This document shows positions 45,801 through 56,309 of a stretch of 64,000 nucleotides of DNA, one piece after another. Every line of letters begins with the position of its first letter. The first letter of the stretch is position 1. The translations under genes and the position numbers were made by a program. The notes below the pieces were generated by a model. That model was not told the origin of the DNA, ran no database searches, and worked only from the letters and a program-made list of their open reading frames with translations. The stretch comes from Polychytrium aggregatum (Eukaryota; Chytridiomycota; Chytridiomycetes; Polychytriales), in assembly GCF_025602895.1 (NCBI RefSeq), contig NW_026516212.1, positions 868,001 to 932,000 of the forward strand, read 5' to 3'.

Positions 45801-47483
45801 GCCGCCTGGCCCTCGCCATCAAGGACGAGCTGGATGTCGAGATCTCGCCGCTGATCCTGCTGTCGAACGGAATGACACCCACCGATGTCGCCCAGCTTGC
45901 CATCGACATGCTCGACGACAGACTGATGGTCCCGCCGACCGTGGATCTGTACCAGGAAGCCGTCAGGTTCGACGATGCGGGTGTGACGGCCGACGGCCTC
46001 CCTCGGTTTGTCTATCCCGACAATCCTCGCGGCATCGTCCTGACGGGGGCCACTGGGTTCCTCGGCGCATTCCTGCTGTACGAGCTGGCCAGCAGGTTCC
46101 CCAGCGCCAAGATCTACTGCCTGGTCCGAGCCAAGGACGAGCAGGCCGCCATCGACCGCATCTTTGACACGGCCAGCAAGCTGATCCTCAACCAGCAGCA
46201 GATGCACGACCTCGAGCACAACATCCGTCCCAGGATCGTGGGTCTTCCCGGCGACCTGGCACAGGACAAGTGGGGGCTGTCGGACGAGCGATGGCAGGAG
46301 ATCAGCGAGCAGAGCGATGTGATTGTGCACAACGGTGCCGAGGTCCACTGGCTCTACAACTACGAGGCACTCAAGGGCCCGAACGTCCTCGGCACGGCGA
46401 CGGCATTGAGACTGGCCACGACCCACCACTTGAAGCCGCTCCACTACATCTCGACGATCGGCACGCTGCCGATGAAGGGCTCGGCCCAGCCGCTCGAGGA
46501 GCGAATGTCGCTGAACTGGAACCTCTCTGGCGGCTACGCACAGACCAAGTGGGTCTCGGAGCAGCTGGTCCACAAGGCACGATCGAGGGGCGTGCCGGTG
46601 ACGATCATCCGACCGGCCGCGATCGTCGGCGAGAGCCGATACGGAGGTGAGCGAGTGGTGATGTGGTGATGTGGGGATGCGGTGATGTGGTGATGTGGTG
46701 ATGTGGTGATGTGGTGATGTGGTGATGTGGTGATGTGATGTGCTTGGTGAGTCCTCGGCCGACACTCACTCGCTTTCTCCATCTCTCTCTCTCGCCACCA
46801 GCATGCAACGTTGATGACTACATCTGGCGATATGTCAAGGGATGCATCCAGATCGGAATCGCTCCCTCCCATGCAACCCCCGTCACCCTGACCATGGACC
46901 CGGTCGACCATGTGGCCAAGGTCGTCACGGCGATTGTGGCCTCGGAGCAGGCCCTCTCCAACTTTGTGTTCCATGTCAGCGACTCGGAGAACAGGTGAGG
47001 ATGTGGCTCATGACATGCTGGGGGAGCAGCGAGTGAGAAGGAAGGGCATGGATAGAGAATGGATGGGACAGCACCCGCTCACCACACCAACCCATCACAC
47101 ACCAACCCATCTCACACCGACACCCCATGCTCAGCCTCATCGCCGAGAAGAAGATCTTTGAGATCGTCAATGCCATGGGCTGGCGAGTCATATTCGAGAC
47201 ACGCGAGCAGTTCAAGATCCTGCTCCACTCGGCTCCCTCCGTCGAGACCAACGCCCTGTTCCCGCTGATGCACATGCTGATGGACATGTCCGTCCAGGTC
47301 GACAACCCCAACACCCGCTCGATCTATCCGACACCGAGTCCCCCGGCCGAGAATGTCGTCGAGCGATGTCTCCGATTCTTGGACCGTGTGAAGTACCTCC
47401 CTGCTCCGCCCGAGCCTGTCTCGCCGCTCCAGACGGACGACTATCCCGATGTCAGCGTCTTTGGCCGCACTGGCCGCAACTGA
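42829..47483 (+). CDS. NRPS-like adenylate-forming reductase (A-T-R)
   Basis: Activates a carboxylic acid as its adenylate, loads it on a phosphopantetheine arm and releases it reductively as an aldehyde or alcohol. Eleven exons (42829-43232, 43460-43519, 43658-43830, 43994-44006, 44095-44173, 44239-44388, 44462-44638, 44716-45047, 45307-46646, 46802-46994, 47135-47483) keep phase and give 1089 residues. A domain: core motif YLSTSGTTGIPKTYKYSS (spread over three exons), VYGSSE, GRFDQKVKVNG. T domain: GFDSLS near residue 620, with the pantetheine Ser. R domain: GIVLTGATGFLGAFLL near 704, then the GGYAQTKWVSEQL catalytic region (Tyr, Lys). It lacks a condensation domain and is shorter than Lys2 alpha-aminoadipate reductase, so a stand-alone carboxylate reductase is likelier. 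The substrate cannot be read. Several introns are minisatellites. Confidence 0.9.
45105..45292. repeat. Imperfect CACATCACC-type repeat filling an intron
   Basis: Most of the intron between 45047 and 45307 consists of CATCACACA, CACCCACAT and CACATCACC units. Confidence 0.85.
46651..46740. repeat. (TGATGTGG)n minisatellite filling an intron
   Basis: About ten near-perfect 8-bp units starting right after the donor site at 46647. It occupies over half of the intron in the R-domain coding region. Confidence 0.95.
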
Positions 47484-48445
47484 ATGGCACAGATGTGCTG
47501 GACCAGGCTGCACCGATGGGTTGCCCTGAGGCATGGCCAGCAGTGACCGGCAGTGGCAGTTGATGCACTGCACTTGGACGGCCCTCGGTGCTTCATCTAG
47601 GCCTCACCTGGCAGATCCTGGTTGCTCGACCACACCATCGATCCAGTGTCCTCGACTGAGTCCTCGACTGAGTCTCGCAGCGAGCACACTCCTCCCTCTG
47701 TCGTTGCTTTGTATTGTGCTTGTTCTTTCCATCTCCGCCCCAACCTTCCCCTGGGCTGTTTCCCACTTGATATCCACTCGCTGTTCTTCTCGTTTGTCGG
47801 CTGTCTTTTCTCGGTTGTCTGTTTGGCGGAGTATGGCTGGGAGTATCACACCATCATCGCACTCAGTACCACTCAGTATTCCACTACGTGCACAATATAT
47901 ATATATTGAGAAGCAGGCCATGGCTATTCAGCCAGATACTTGCCTGAGCCAGGTCACAACTCCTCTCAGGTGGCAATCGGTCCAAGCGGGGCCGATTCCA
48001 TGGATTGAGCCGTCCCGGTTTGCTTGCGCCTTTCCTCGCGCCTTTCCTCCCTTTCCCCTTTCCCTTCTCTTTTGCCGCGCTGACGTCAGCAAATCGCCAG
48101 CCCAGAAGAAAACGAAAATGACTGATCCGCTGAAATCACCACCATCAGATCAGATTGCCGAGTCCAGATCGCAACTGTCAACGACGGCGAAGGCCCCTCT
48201 GGCACTTTGATCTCGTAAGTTGCTCTGCCGGATCAGCCTCGCTGCCCGTATCCACCCCAGCTCGAGCCGTGGATCGCAGAAGAAGCATTGCCTCAACTGT
48301 GCTCGCCGGTCCTCATGGTGTTCCCCATCAGCACCATGCCCGTGTTCATCACACCGAGCTTTTGTCGCTTCGCTGTTTCCTCTGCGGTTTCTCAATCTCA
48401 CCGCTTCCTTTGTTCCTTGGAATTCGAAAGTTCGCGATCACCAAC
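47484..48445. promoter_or_regulatory. Intergenic region with a perfect CRE palindrome upstream of bL35m
   Basis: TGACGTCA at 48081-48088 is a full cAMP-response-element palindrome, the target of bZIP factors. An ATG at 48118 opens a 30-codon upstream frame, followed by a GTAAGT that could start a 5' UTR intron. An (AT)n run lies near 47898-47907. No other gene supported. Confidence 0.45.
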
Positions 48446-49482
48446 ATGTCTGTGCTTGGAAGTATTGCTCGGAAGTGGGTCTACTCTTCAGCCCCAGCTT
48501 TGCGATCATTTTCGAGTCATGGTAACTATCACTCCTCGGTGCTGTGACGGAAACGAAGCTCATCCGATGAGCCCAAACGGACACACTGAACCGATAACTC
48601 GTTCGGATCGCGAGTTGAGGCTCTCAACTTGATGGTCATCAATGCAACTATTGTCCGGGTGTTCACAATCTCTCCTTTGCTTGTGGCCTGATCCGTGTTT
48701 TGCCGTTGCTGCATTTCCACACAAGTTCGACAAGCCAAAGCCACAACTGCCACAGCAATGTCTCCGAGCGCCCGAATGTTCTCAACTGGACTGAGAACGC
48801 CTCTGAGCCGACCTGTCCAGATGCAGCTCACGGCTCGTTTTGGCTCTCAGCGTCGGCTTGCACACACCTCGACGAGTGAGCGCAAACCGTTTGTGCCCAA
48901 ATCCACCAAAGTTGCGTCAAAAAGAAAGACCAAGAAATACAAGCTGAAGAACAACAAGAGTGCGGTTTCGAGGTAGGCGTCTTGGCGCACTGCTGGCGAC
49001 TTTGTCGGTCGCCGCTTATGCCCTTGGAAAGAGACCTCATGCGAAAGTGGTGAACTTCGCGGGCAGGACAGCCCGGCGTGTTCGAAACAGGCCAGCGGAA
49101 GCGATGGAGCCGGTGCCATGCCGATGCATTGTCCGCCATTTCGATATGCGCCGAGATACTCGCCAGCCACTGGGTGAATGGGCTCGATAGGGGGCGCCCA
49201 TATCGAATGGCTTTGTCCAGGGCGACGTGCAGCAGAACCTTCGGTGCGCCTCTGCTCATCGCCTTGGAGTGTTTCTCATCCCGACACTTGTCGAATTGCA
49301 GATGGCTGGTGCTGGGTAGCGGCGGATTCAAGCGCGCCCAGGCAGGCTCCCGCCACTTGAACGTCAAGCGTCGGGTGTGGAAGAAGATTTCCAAGAGAAG
49401 ACGAGTGACCTCAAATGCAACCCAAGCCCGTCTGCTGCGCCGATTGATCCCTTACTATCAGAGGCGATACATGAGGGGCTAG
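48446..49482 (+). CDS. MRPL35: Mitochondrial ribosomal protein bL35m
   Basis: Large-subunit mitoribosome protein of the bacterial L35 family. The family block KTKKYKLKNNKSAVSRW, then LGSGGFKRAQAGSRHLN, then TQARLLRRLIPYY is clear and spans the last intron. The certain exons are those ending at 48972 and 49302-49482. Two N-termini are possible. Starting at ATG 48758 gives 131 residues. Alternatively, an exon 48446-48521 (MSVLGSIARKWVYSSAPALR, a good mitochondrial presequence) joins in frame to an acceptor at 48725, so exon 2 starts at 48726. The second is preferred because of the presequence; the first also has an Arg-rich start. L35 identity is firm. Confidence 0.88.
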
Positions 49483-49659
49483 AGCCGTGTCTGCGTATCA
49501 GTTGAAGAGCCTTCGATGACCCGGAGCGCTGTCATTCGATATTTGATGAGCTTTCCAGATTCTGAATATACGCACGGTCATGTGTCGCTTTTGGTCTGTG
49601 AGTCGGGCAATGCAGTTACAGCGAACTGGGACACCTTCACGCTCGGATGACTTGTATGG

Positions 49660-49745
49660 GTTGTGGGATGTGGTGGACTCTGTCGATGAGATATCGACCA
49701 CAGATACTGGAGCCATGGACGGACTGACTCCATGAAGCAGACCGA
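49660..49745 (+). repeat. Dispersed repeat family B, copy 2
   Basis: Matches 19110-19200: GTGGTGGACTC, then a run reading GATATCGACC, then GGAGCCATGGACGGACTGAC. It lies about 180 bp past the bL35m stop codon. Confidence 0.6.
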
Positions 49746-50340
49746 CTCCATGCATCTCCCTCACACAGGGAAATGACTTGACCCACTTGACCGGGTGTGT
49801 GATATGATCCGACAACGCCGTGTTGTCCGAATTTGACGATGTGTCCCGTATGCTTGGAATCGAGTCTCATGCGGCTGACCCGCTTCCGTCGTTGGCAGAA
49901 CGCTGAGCATCGCCTGCTGCTGCTCGTAAACCAAGCAACCACTGATCTGCGAAAAGTGGGCTTGGTTCAAGCGGCTCATCAGACGGCGGACGGCAGAGGA
50001 TCGGCAGCGGGGTGTTGATCGGCGTTTGTCGCAGAGTGTCTGACAGTGATTCGAGTGGACACTCAAGGCGAGATGCTTCTGGTGCTTTTCCCCTTCTCAT
50101 GCTCGATCGCACCACTGGTTGTTTGGCGGGACGATCATCCAATAGCGCCGCCGGCATCCGCGGCGATTGTCTGCACAGATCACTGCTACGGGGCACGACC
50201 GCATTGGTGGTCGGGGCTTGCTTCCGTGCGCAGGCATATCTCCACATTGCCCCGGCGATTGCGGTGTTGATGCTGTGTTGGTGGTGCGTTGGTGCTGTGT
50301 TGATGCTGTGTTGATGTTGTGTTGATGTTTCTGTGGCTGC

Positions 50341-50359
50341 GAACCTTCTGGTGCCTTCG
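50341..50359 (+). promoter_or_regulatory. Heat-shock-element-like array upstream of Hsp20
   Basis: GAACCTTCTGGTGCCTTC reads as alternating GAA/TTC-type units at 5-bp spacing with one mismatch. It lies about 170 bp before the Hsp20 start codon, with a TATTTATT at about 50410 downstream of it. HSF binding is inferred. Confidence 0.5.
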
Positions 50360-50527
50360 CGCGGCCGCCCGCGGGATCCAGCAGCGTCTTCATGACGGCA
50401 ACATGAGAGCTATTTATTGGCCCCGCCCTCCCGTCCTCCGTTCTCGCCAGTCGCTCATCCGACGACCTCCCAGCTGCATAAAGCCGATTTCAGAGACTTG
50501 TCTCTATTTCCGCTTCCTTCCCGCACC

Positions 50528-51203
50528 ATGTCTCTCTCTCGTCAGTTCCCCCGTTTCATCCGCCAATTCGAGCGTGCCTTTGAGGATCCATTCTTCCGTT
50601 CGCCCTTCGCCTCTCCCGCCTCCCGCTTCTGGAACGACTTTGACCCGGTGTTCAATGGCTTGGCTCGTACGCCTGCCGTGGATGTCTCCGAGACCGCTAC
50701 TGCGTACAAAATCCAGGCCGAAGTCCCCGGCATTCCCAAGGAGAATATTCAGATCGAGCTGACGGATCCGCGAACCCTCGTTATCAAGGGTTCATTCGAC
50801 CGCACCAGCTCACCCGAGCAGAGCGCCGAGCAGAGCGCCGAGCCTGTGTCCAAAGACGGCCAGCCGCCGAATTTCTTGGCTCAGGAACGAATGGCTGGCT
50901 CCTTCCGACGAACCTTCACGATGTAAGTTGACTCGGGCTTGGATATGACCGTCCATAAATTTCGTACACGAAGCGCCTTGCTTCCCTTCCAACTCGTGCT
51001 CTGACACCCATATTAATTCCTCTCCAATGACTTTGCCTGTCCGTGCTCAAACTGATCTCACTTCCACGGCAACCAATAGGCCTGTCGCTATCACCGAATC
51101 CAACATCAAGGCCCATCTCAAGGATGGTCTCCTCTCCGTCGATATCGCCAAGCCAGAGGATCAGAAGCAGATTCCCATCTCGATCGCCATTGGCGACAAG
51201 TAG
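50528..51203 (+). CDS. Small heat shock protein (Hsp20/alpha-crystallin)
   Basis: ATP-independent holdase that binds unfolding proteins. Two exons (50528-50922, 51080-51203) keep phase and give 172 residues. A Phe/Arg-rich N-terminal arm (FPRFIRQFERAFEDPFF) leads into the alpha-crystallin domain with TPAVDVSETATAYKIQAEVPG and IELTDPRTLVIKG. A Ser/Glu/Gln-rich loop of about 30 residues follows, then GSFRRTFTMP, then AHLKDGLLSVDIAKPE. The C-terminal IPISI supplies the I-x-I oligomerisation motif. Upstream heat-shock-like units fit stress induction. Confidence 0.95.
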
Positions 51204-52189
51204 GCCAAGAGTTTATTTGCTGACCGACAACCTGGCTCTCGGACCGCCAAACCGTGTGCTGCTTCCTTTTGGATCATGAATACATCCATCTATCGCCCAT
51301 CGTCACCAAAAGCATGTCCGAGGATACTTATATTCTGACCACCTTTGAGAGCGCATCGTGGAGCAAGGGAAGCAGTATGAATCGAATCCACGGAGATTCA
51401 GATTCACCCAGTACTTTGATTAAGCATGGCCGAAATGAAAGGGACTGTGTCCCTCAGTGTCCCTCGCATCAATCATTGTCTCGAGCCCAGTGACCTGTCG
51501 GCTCCGGTGGGCAGGCCTTGTTGTTCGTTTGGGAGTATACTCTTGGACATATCCGGTCGATCTGCTGTGGCGATGATCGACTGGCATTGATCATGATGCG
51601 GGTGCGTGGTGCATGCACTCGCCCATCTTGACAACTCTGCACAATACGTGGATTGAACGAGTCGCTCTGCATCCACCCTCCTTGGACACACTGATTGGCC
51701 ATGATTGGCCATGATTGGCCATGGATGGGGCGCATTCAAAGCCCAGAACACAGCGACAACCTGGCCCAGGATGTCAGTGTCTCAGTCACAATCAGTCCCA
51801 TCCCAATGACATCATTTCTTGAGTGATTGGATGAGCTCCCACTCCGATGCTCTCCGATAGCCTCCCGACCAGAGTCTTCCTTAGGAGACCGGAAAGTGTG
51901 TGGGGACTTGAGCCCGCCCCGAGACCGAAACAAATGATCCACGGGGGTCTCTCTGCGGCTGGGCGAGCTGGCTGAGGCAGGGTATATATTTTGCCCGCTC
52001 GGTTCACCCAAAGAAACATTCCGTTCAAATCGCGTGCCGAGTTGCTGCAGCTTGCTGTTTCCTGCTCAGATTGATCACAGGTTCCTTGAATTGACACCTC
52101 CTTTCAAGGACTACATACCACAGCGATCTCACCATCCACGGCCATCGAGCAGCAGCGTCCAAGCATTGCCATCGCTTCCGTACCGACAG
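51204..52189. promoter_or_regulatory. Intergenic region with dispersed repeat A copy and TATA box of the receptor gene
   Basis: A TATATATT lies at 51983-51990, about 200 bp before the PstS-like receptor start codon. A triplicated ATTGGCCATG (CCAAT-box-like) lies at about 51692-51722. No gene supported. Confidence 0.55.
51440..51640 (+). repeat. Dispersed repeat family A, copy 3
   Basis: Shares CGGTCGATCTSCTGTGGCGAT and GTGCGTGGTGCATGCACTC-like sequence with the 23.6-kb copy. It starts about 240 bp past the Hsp20 stop codon and is more diverged than the other copies. Confidence 0.5.
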
Positions 52190-55100
52190 ATGGCATACAC
52201 GCCTTTGAGCTTCCTGCTCGTGCTCTGCCTCGGCGCTATAGGTAATCCCCTCCTTCTTTGGCGTCGTAGCATTGGTGTTGAGTCTCAATATCGCGCATTG
52301 TGCCCATCGCCTTGGACACCATCGTTGATGGCCAACCACAGACACGCGCCTTTCGGTTGACTGGTGTCGGGGTGGGCCCGAGATATGCCATCGAAATGCC
52401 GTCTAAATCTGAGTCGACACTGTCGTAATGTAGTGGCCCAGGGACAACAGCAGCCAAGTGTTTTCGGCGTCGGGGCGACCTTTCCCCAGTCGCTCTACAC
52501 GGCCCTCACTGGGATCTATTCGGTCTACGATCCAGCCTGGAACTATGGCTATACGGGCACAAGCTCGGGTGCTGGCCGAAGCGCGCTTGCCTCGGGCGGC
52601 GCCAATCTGACCTGGGCCGGATCCGACACGATCCCTTCCAATGTGACCTACGCCGACCCCCAGGGCCGCGCTGCGCAATTCATCCCCGTCCCTTCTGTCG
52701 TCAGGTACATGTCCTGGCTGGGTCAGTGCTTGCCCTGTGGCCGAGTTGCGCGGCCTCGAGTGCGGATATTCCAAATCACCTCCACAACAAATATTCTTGG
52801 GAGTCGCATGAGTCGTGATGCTATCTCCTTGAATGGACTCCGCACAGATCTTCAACAAAGCCCATTCACAACATAACACTAACTCGGCCGGTTTCACCTC
52901 ACCGTCCCTCAGCGCCATTGCAATTGTCTACCACCTCAACATCAGCAGCCTTACCCTTACCCGACAGAACATTGCCGATATTTTCTCTGGAAAGATCACG
53001 AGCTGGAACGACTCCAGACTCGTGCAAAACAACCCGGGGCTCTCGGCCATCAGTGCCCCGCTCCAGACGATCGTTCGGAGCGGAAGCTCCGGAACCACGT
53101 CCAACTTCCAGTATGCCTTGAATCGATTCGACCCCACGCTCAACCTTCCTCCACCGTACATTTATCCGATCTCCTCCTGGGGTGTGGCAAGCACACCCTT
53201 CTTTGGGTCCACCAATCAAATGATATCCGATGCTATTCAGGTCACGCCGAACACGATCGGATATGTTGACTTTCCCGATGCCGACAGTACCTTGCATTCA
53301 TTGACATCGAGCCGCAATCTCTACGCGTTTGCCAACATCATCAATCAGAATGGAGACGTGGTTACGCCTTCGATGCAAACAATCATGGTAAAGTGCTGGC
53401 ATAAATGAATGGAATGAGTGCAGACAATTCGGCCGTGTGGGCCTACATTCGTGTTCAAAAGCTTTGCGAGCACGGGAGGAGACAGCAACAGCAAGCGCCT
53501 GGGCTTGATCGCTGCTATTGGGCTTGCAGAGCAGTTTTGCCTGGCTTTGGCTTCCTCAAGGGGCCAGGAGTGCTTTTCTCTGTGCCTCGCTGCTCGCTGA
53601 CTTTACGACCCGATGCGCATCAATGATCCTCGACTGCCCCAGGCATCGCTTTCGTCCCTCAACGCTGTAAATCTGTCCACGCTCAGCCACTTTTCGGCAG
53701 ATATCGGCAGCTTGCTCCAGTCGACGTACATTGACTCGACCACCCAAAACGCATATCCGCTGATGGCACCGTCCTATGTTTTCCTGCGCCAAGACTCCCA
53801 AATCTACAACGTAACAGAGGCACAGATGCGTGCCACTCTGCGACTCATATTCTGGATGATCTTTGGGGGAACAGAGAGCGTAAGCAAGGCTCGTTTGAAC
53901 AAGAGAATGCTATCTTCATCCTCGCCACATGCAAAACGCATTGGTGCTTTTGGTCTCGATTGCGAGATACAGCGGCGGACTCTCATCTGACCATGCCAAT
54001 TCCAACTGCAGTCTCCATCAAACAGATCAACTGCGGCTCCGACCACGAATCCCTCCTACATCGGACTGAACTTTGCCCATCTCCAGGACACCAAGATTCG
54101 CCAGTTTGCCTTCGACGCCCTCAAGCTCGTTACGCACAACGGGAAGGCACTCTATGATCCCGTGTCGCCCTGTAATCCGTACTTTGACAGCACCGGTGCA
54201 TATGTCAGTGCCAACTCGTGCAAGAATGGATACTGCCTTCTTGACGGACCATTCCAGGACTCCTCCGTGACTCAGTGCATCTGCGACGTTGGATATTACA
54301 ACAACATGAAGACCGACTGCTCGGAGCCATCGGCAGCCTTCATGCTCTTGGTGAATGGAATGCACTCGGGCAATATAGCCATCATGGCGTTTGTGGCAAT
54401 CACCGGGTTGATCAACGTTGCCATTTTGGTCCTGCTTGTCATATGGAGGGACAACCCCAACATCAAGCCCATATCGCCCCGATGCTGCTATGTCATCATG
54501 TTCGGGTCACGTAAGTCGTCCCATCGGACCGAAACAGCCCGTCTCACAGGTTTCCTCAACGGCGGGTTTGTTCCATAGACTCGGCCATGCAGAGAGTTGT
54601 CGTCGCTGATTCCGCATTTCTTCCAGTTATTGGTCAGATTGGTTCGGTCTTCTACTCAGCAGAGCCCAGCCCCTTGATTTGCTCATCCCGTATATTCTTT
54701 CCGGTCATTGCGTTTTCGTCCGTGTTCAGGTGAGTTTCCTGTGCCTTGTGCATTGATTCGCAGCGATGAGGGGTCGGTCTTGGCGATCAAAGTTGGGCTT
54801 GCTTTAGATGTGGTGTTTGTTGTGTCGTTCTGGCTGCTTGCTATGACAAAGTATATTCACGGCCCCCGTAACGAATCTCTGTCGAATGGCTCCGGGTCTG
54901 TTTCAGCATGCTTCTCTTGAAGTCGGTGAGAATATACATGATATTCGAGAACCGACGCATGCGCGTCTTCAAGACTCCCGACTGGAAGCTCATTTTGATC
55001 ACCATGATCATTGTGATGATCCAAGTCGTCATCTGCATCATATGGATTGTCGCGGAGAGACCCGTCACCCAGGTCCAAGGCAGCCTCTATGCACTCGTAT

Positions 55101-55978
55101 GCGTTCCGTCGACAGGCGCAATCGTTGCCCCCGAGGCGCTCCTCTACACCATCAACAGCTTGATCCTGGTTGGATGTGTGGTGCTCGCCTATCTGACCCG
55201 GAAGGCTCACCAGCGGTTTCAAGAGTCAAAGTCCATCGCCTTCTGCAGCTACATCGTGCTGATGACGCTTCTTCTGTGCTTGCCGATCGTTTACGTGCTC
55301 TCCAATAGCACCGACTCACAGGCGCTCTTCATGATCGGACGCATCATGGTCTCGGCTCTGACGATCGTGATTTCTTCGCTGGTCCCCGCGGCTCTCTTTG
55401 GCGTAAGGCTGATCACAACTTTCAAGAACGAAAGGAGTGACAGGGAATCCCAGACCCAGCGAGCGACCTCTCGACCAAGCCAGGCTTCCTCGGTTACCAG
55501 CCAAGGGATGGCCAAGGCCAACGTGATCGCCTACGCCTATGACTGCGGGGTTCAAGGTATCAAGTTTGGTGGTGCCTGGGTTTCGTCGACGGTCGTGGTG
55601 TTTCCGGGACTGGATGTCATCGACTTCAGAGAGCCCGATTCGGATGGCGCTATCCAAGCAAGCTTTCGCTTCTCTTCATGCGACTGCGGAATATGCGATC
55701 AGTCGAGTGATCCAGGGTCTGAGAAGGCCCTCGCACGAAGAGTCCGCCTGCGCCGCAACAAGGCAACGTACTTTCTCGAGTTTGGATCCAAGGACACCGC
55801 GCTCACGTTTTTGGTCAACCATGCCGAGGTCAAGGCGAGACCCAGTGTAGCCTCAGCCAAGAAGGGAGAGGGCTTCGGGGCGGCTGCTGTCGCAGGCACC
55901 GCCAAGAGAGGCAACACAGTATATGATCTGTTGGACAAGCAAGCAGGCACCGAGTCAACGAAGAGTGCAATGGACTAA
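52190..55978 (+). CDS. Class C GPCR with PstS-like phosphate-binding ectodomain
   Basis: Seven exons (52190-52241, 52434-52704, 52913-53387, 53643-53879, 54012-54510, 54627-54729, 54907-55978) keep phase and give 902 residues. Order: signal peptide (MAYTPLSFLLVLCLGAI); a type 2 periplasmic-binding domain with PstS marks (FGVGATFPQSLY, YGYTGTSSGAGRSAL, WAGSDT, LTRQNIADIFSGKITSWND, RSGSSGTTSNFQYAL, TIGYVDFPDA) to about residue 430; a Cys module (CKNGYCLLDG, CICDVGYY); then seven helices. These include IAIMAFVAITGLINVAILVL, a CSSRIFFPVIAFSSVF segment flowing into LLLKSVRIYMIF (the class C helix-3 region), LILITMIIVMIQVVICIIW and IMVSALTIVISSLVPAALFG. A cytoplasmic tail of about 200 residues follows. 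It could sense phosphate or another small anion at the surface (inference). The fourth intron choice is supported by PstS order. Confidence 0.85.
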
Positions 55979-55997
55979 ATCAAACGGAGCGTCTCGC

Positions 55998-56059
55998 ATT
56001 TGCTTTTGGGACTGATTTGAATGGCAATACACATATCTACCACCCTTCGAAGTGAGGCA
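55998..56059 (+). repeat. Outer inverted repeat, left arm
   Basis: TTTGCTTTTG, then TTTGAATGGCAATACACATA, then TCTACC and GAAGTGAGGCA. It matches in reverse complement 59961-60019, with a short insert on this side. Starts about 20 bp after the receptor gene stop codon. Confidence 0.85.
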
Positions 56060-56309
56060 AGGACCATCCGAGCGACTCGTTTGGCTGGACTGTGTTGATG
56101 TCGAGAAACCACACTTTATGCAGAGCTATCCAGTCGGTCGAATGTACCACACTCTCACTTCACGGTATCAATGCCAGTCGAGTCCCGCAACCAGTAAGAT
56201 GTGAAAGCATACACTTTATTCAGAAAAAAACGGGACACCACAGCCGTTTCCATGAACATGTAGTATGTGCTGTGCTTGCGTCAAGCAAAGCCACAAGAAA
56301 TAAAACAGA

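Larger units (their letters stand above)
49483..50527. other. Intergenic region with dispersed repeat B copy and Hsp20 promoter
   Basis: Contains a repeat B copy, a GTTGATGCTGT-type repeat (about 50268-50332), and a heat-shock-element-like site close to the Hsp20 gene. No gene supported. Confidence 0.55.

Noticed and set aside
45281-46765. 494-codon open frame on the minus strand
   Set aside because: Antisense shadow of the adenylate-forming reductase exon caused by GC-rich codon bias; no domain pattern, and the sense frame is strongly conserved.
54708-54920. Hydrophobic frame (LALDVVFVVSFWLLAMTK) as an extra receptor helix
   Set aside because: It lies in the intron 54730-54906; splicing to the AG at 54906 restores the class C helix-3 block, whereas using this frame runs into a stop.
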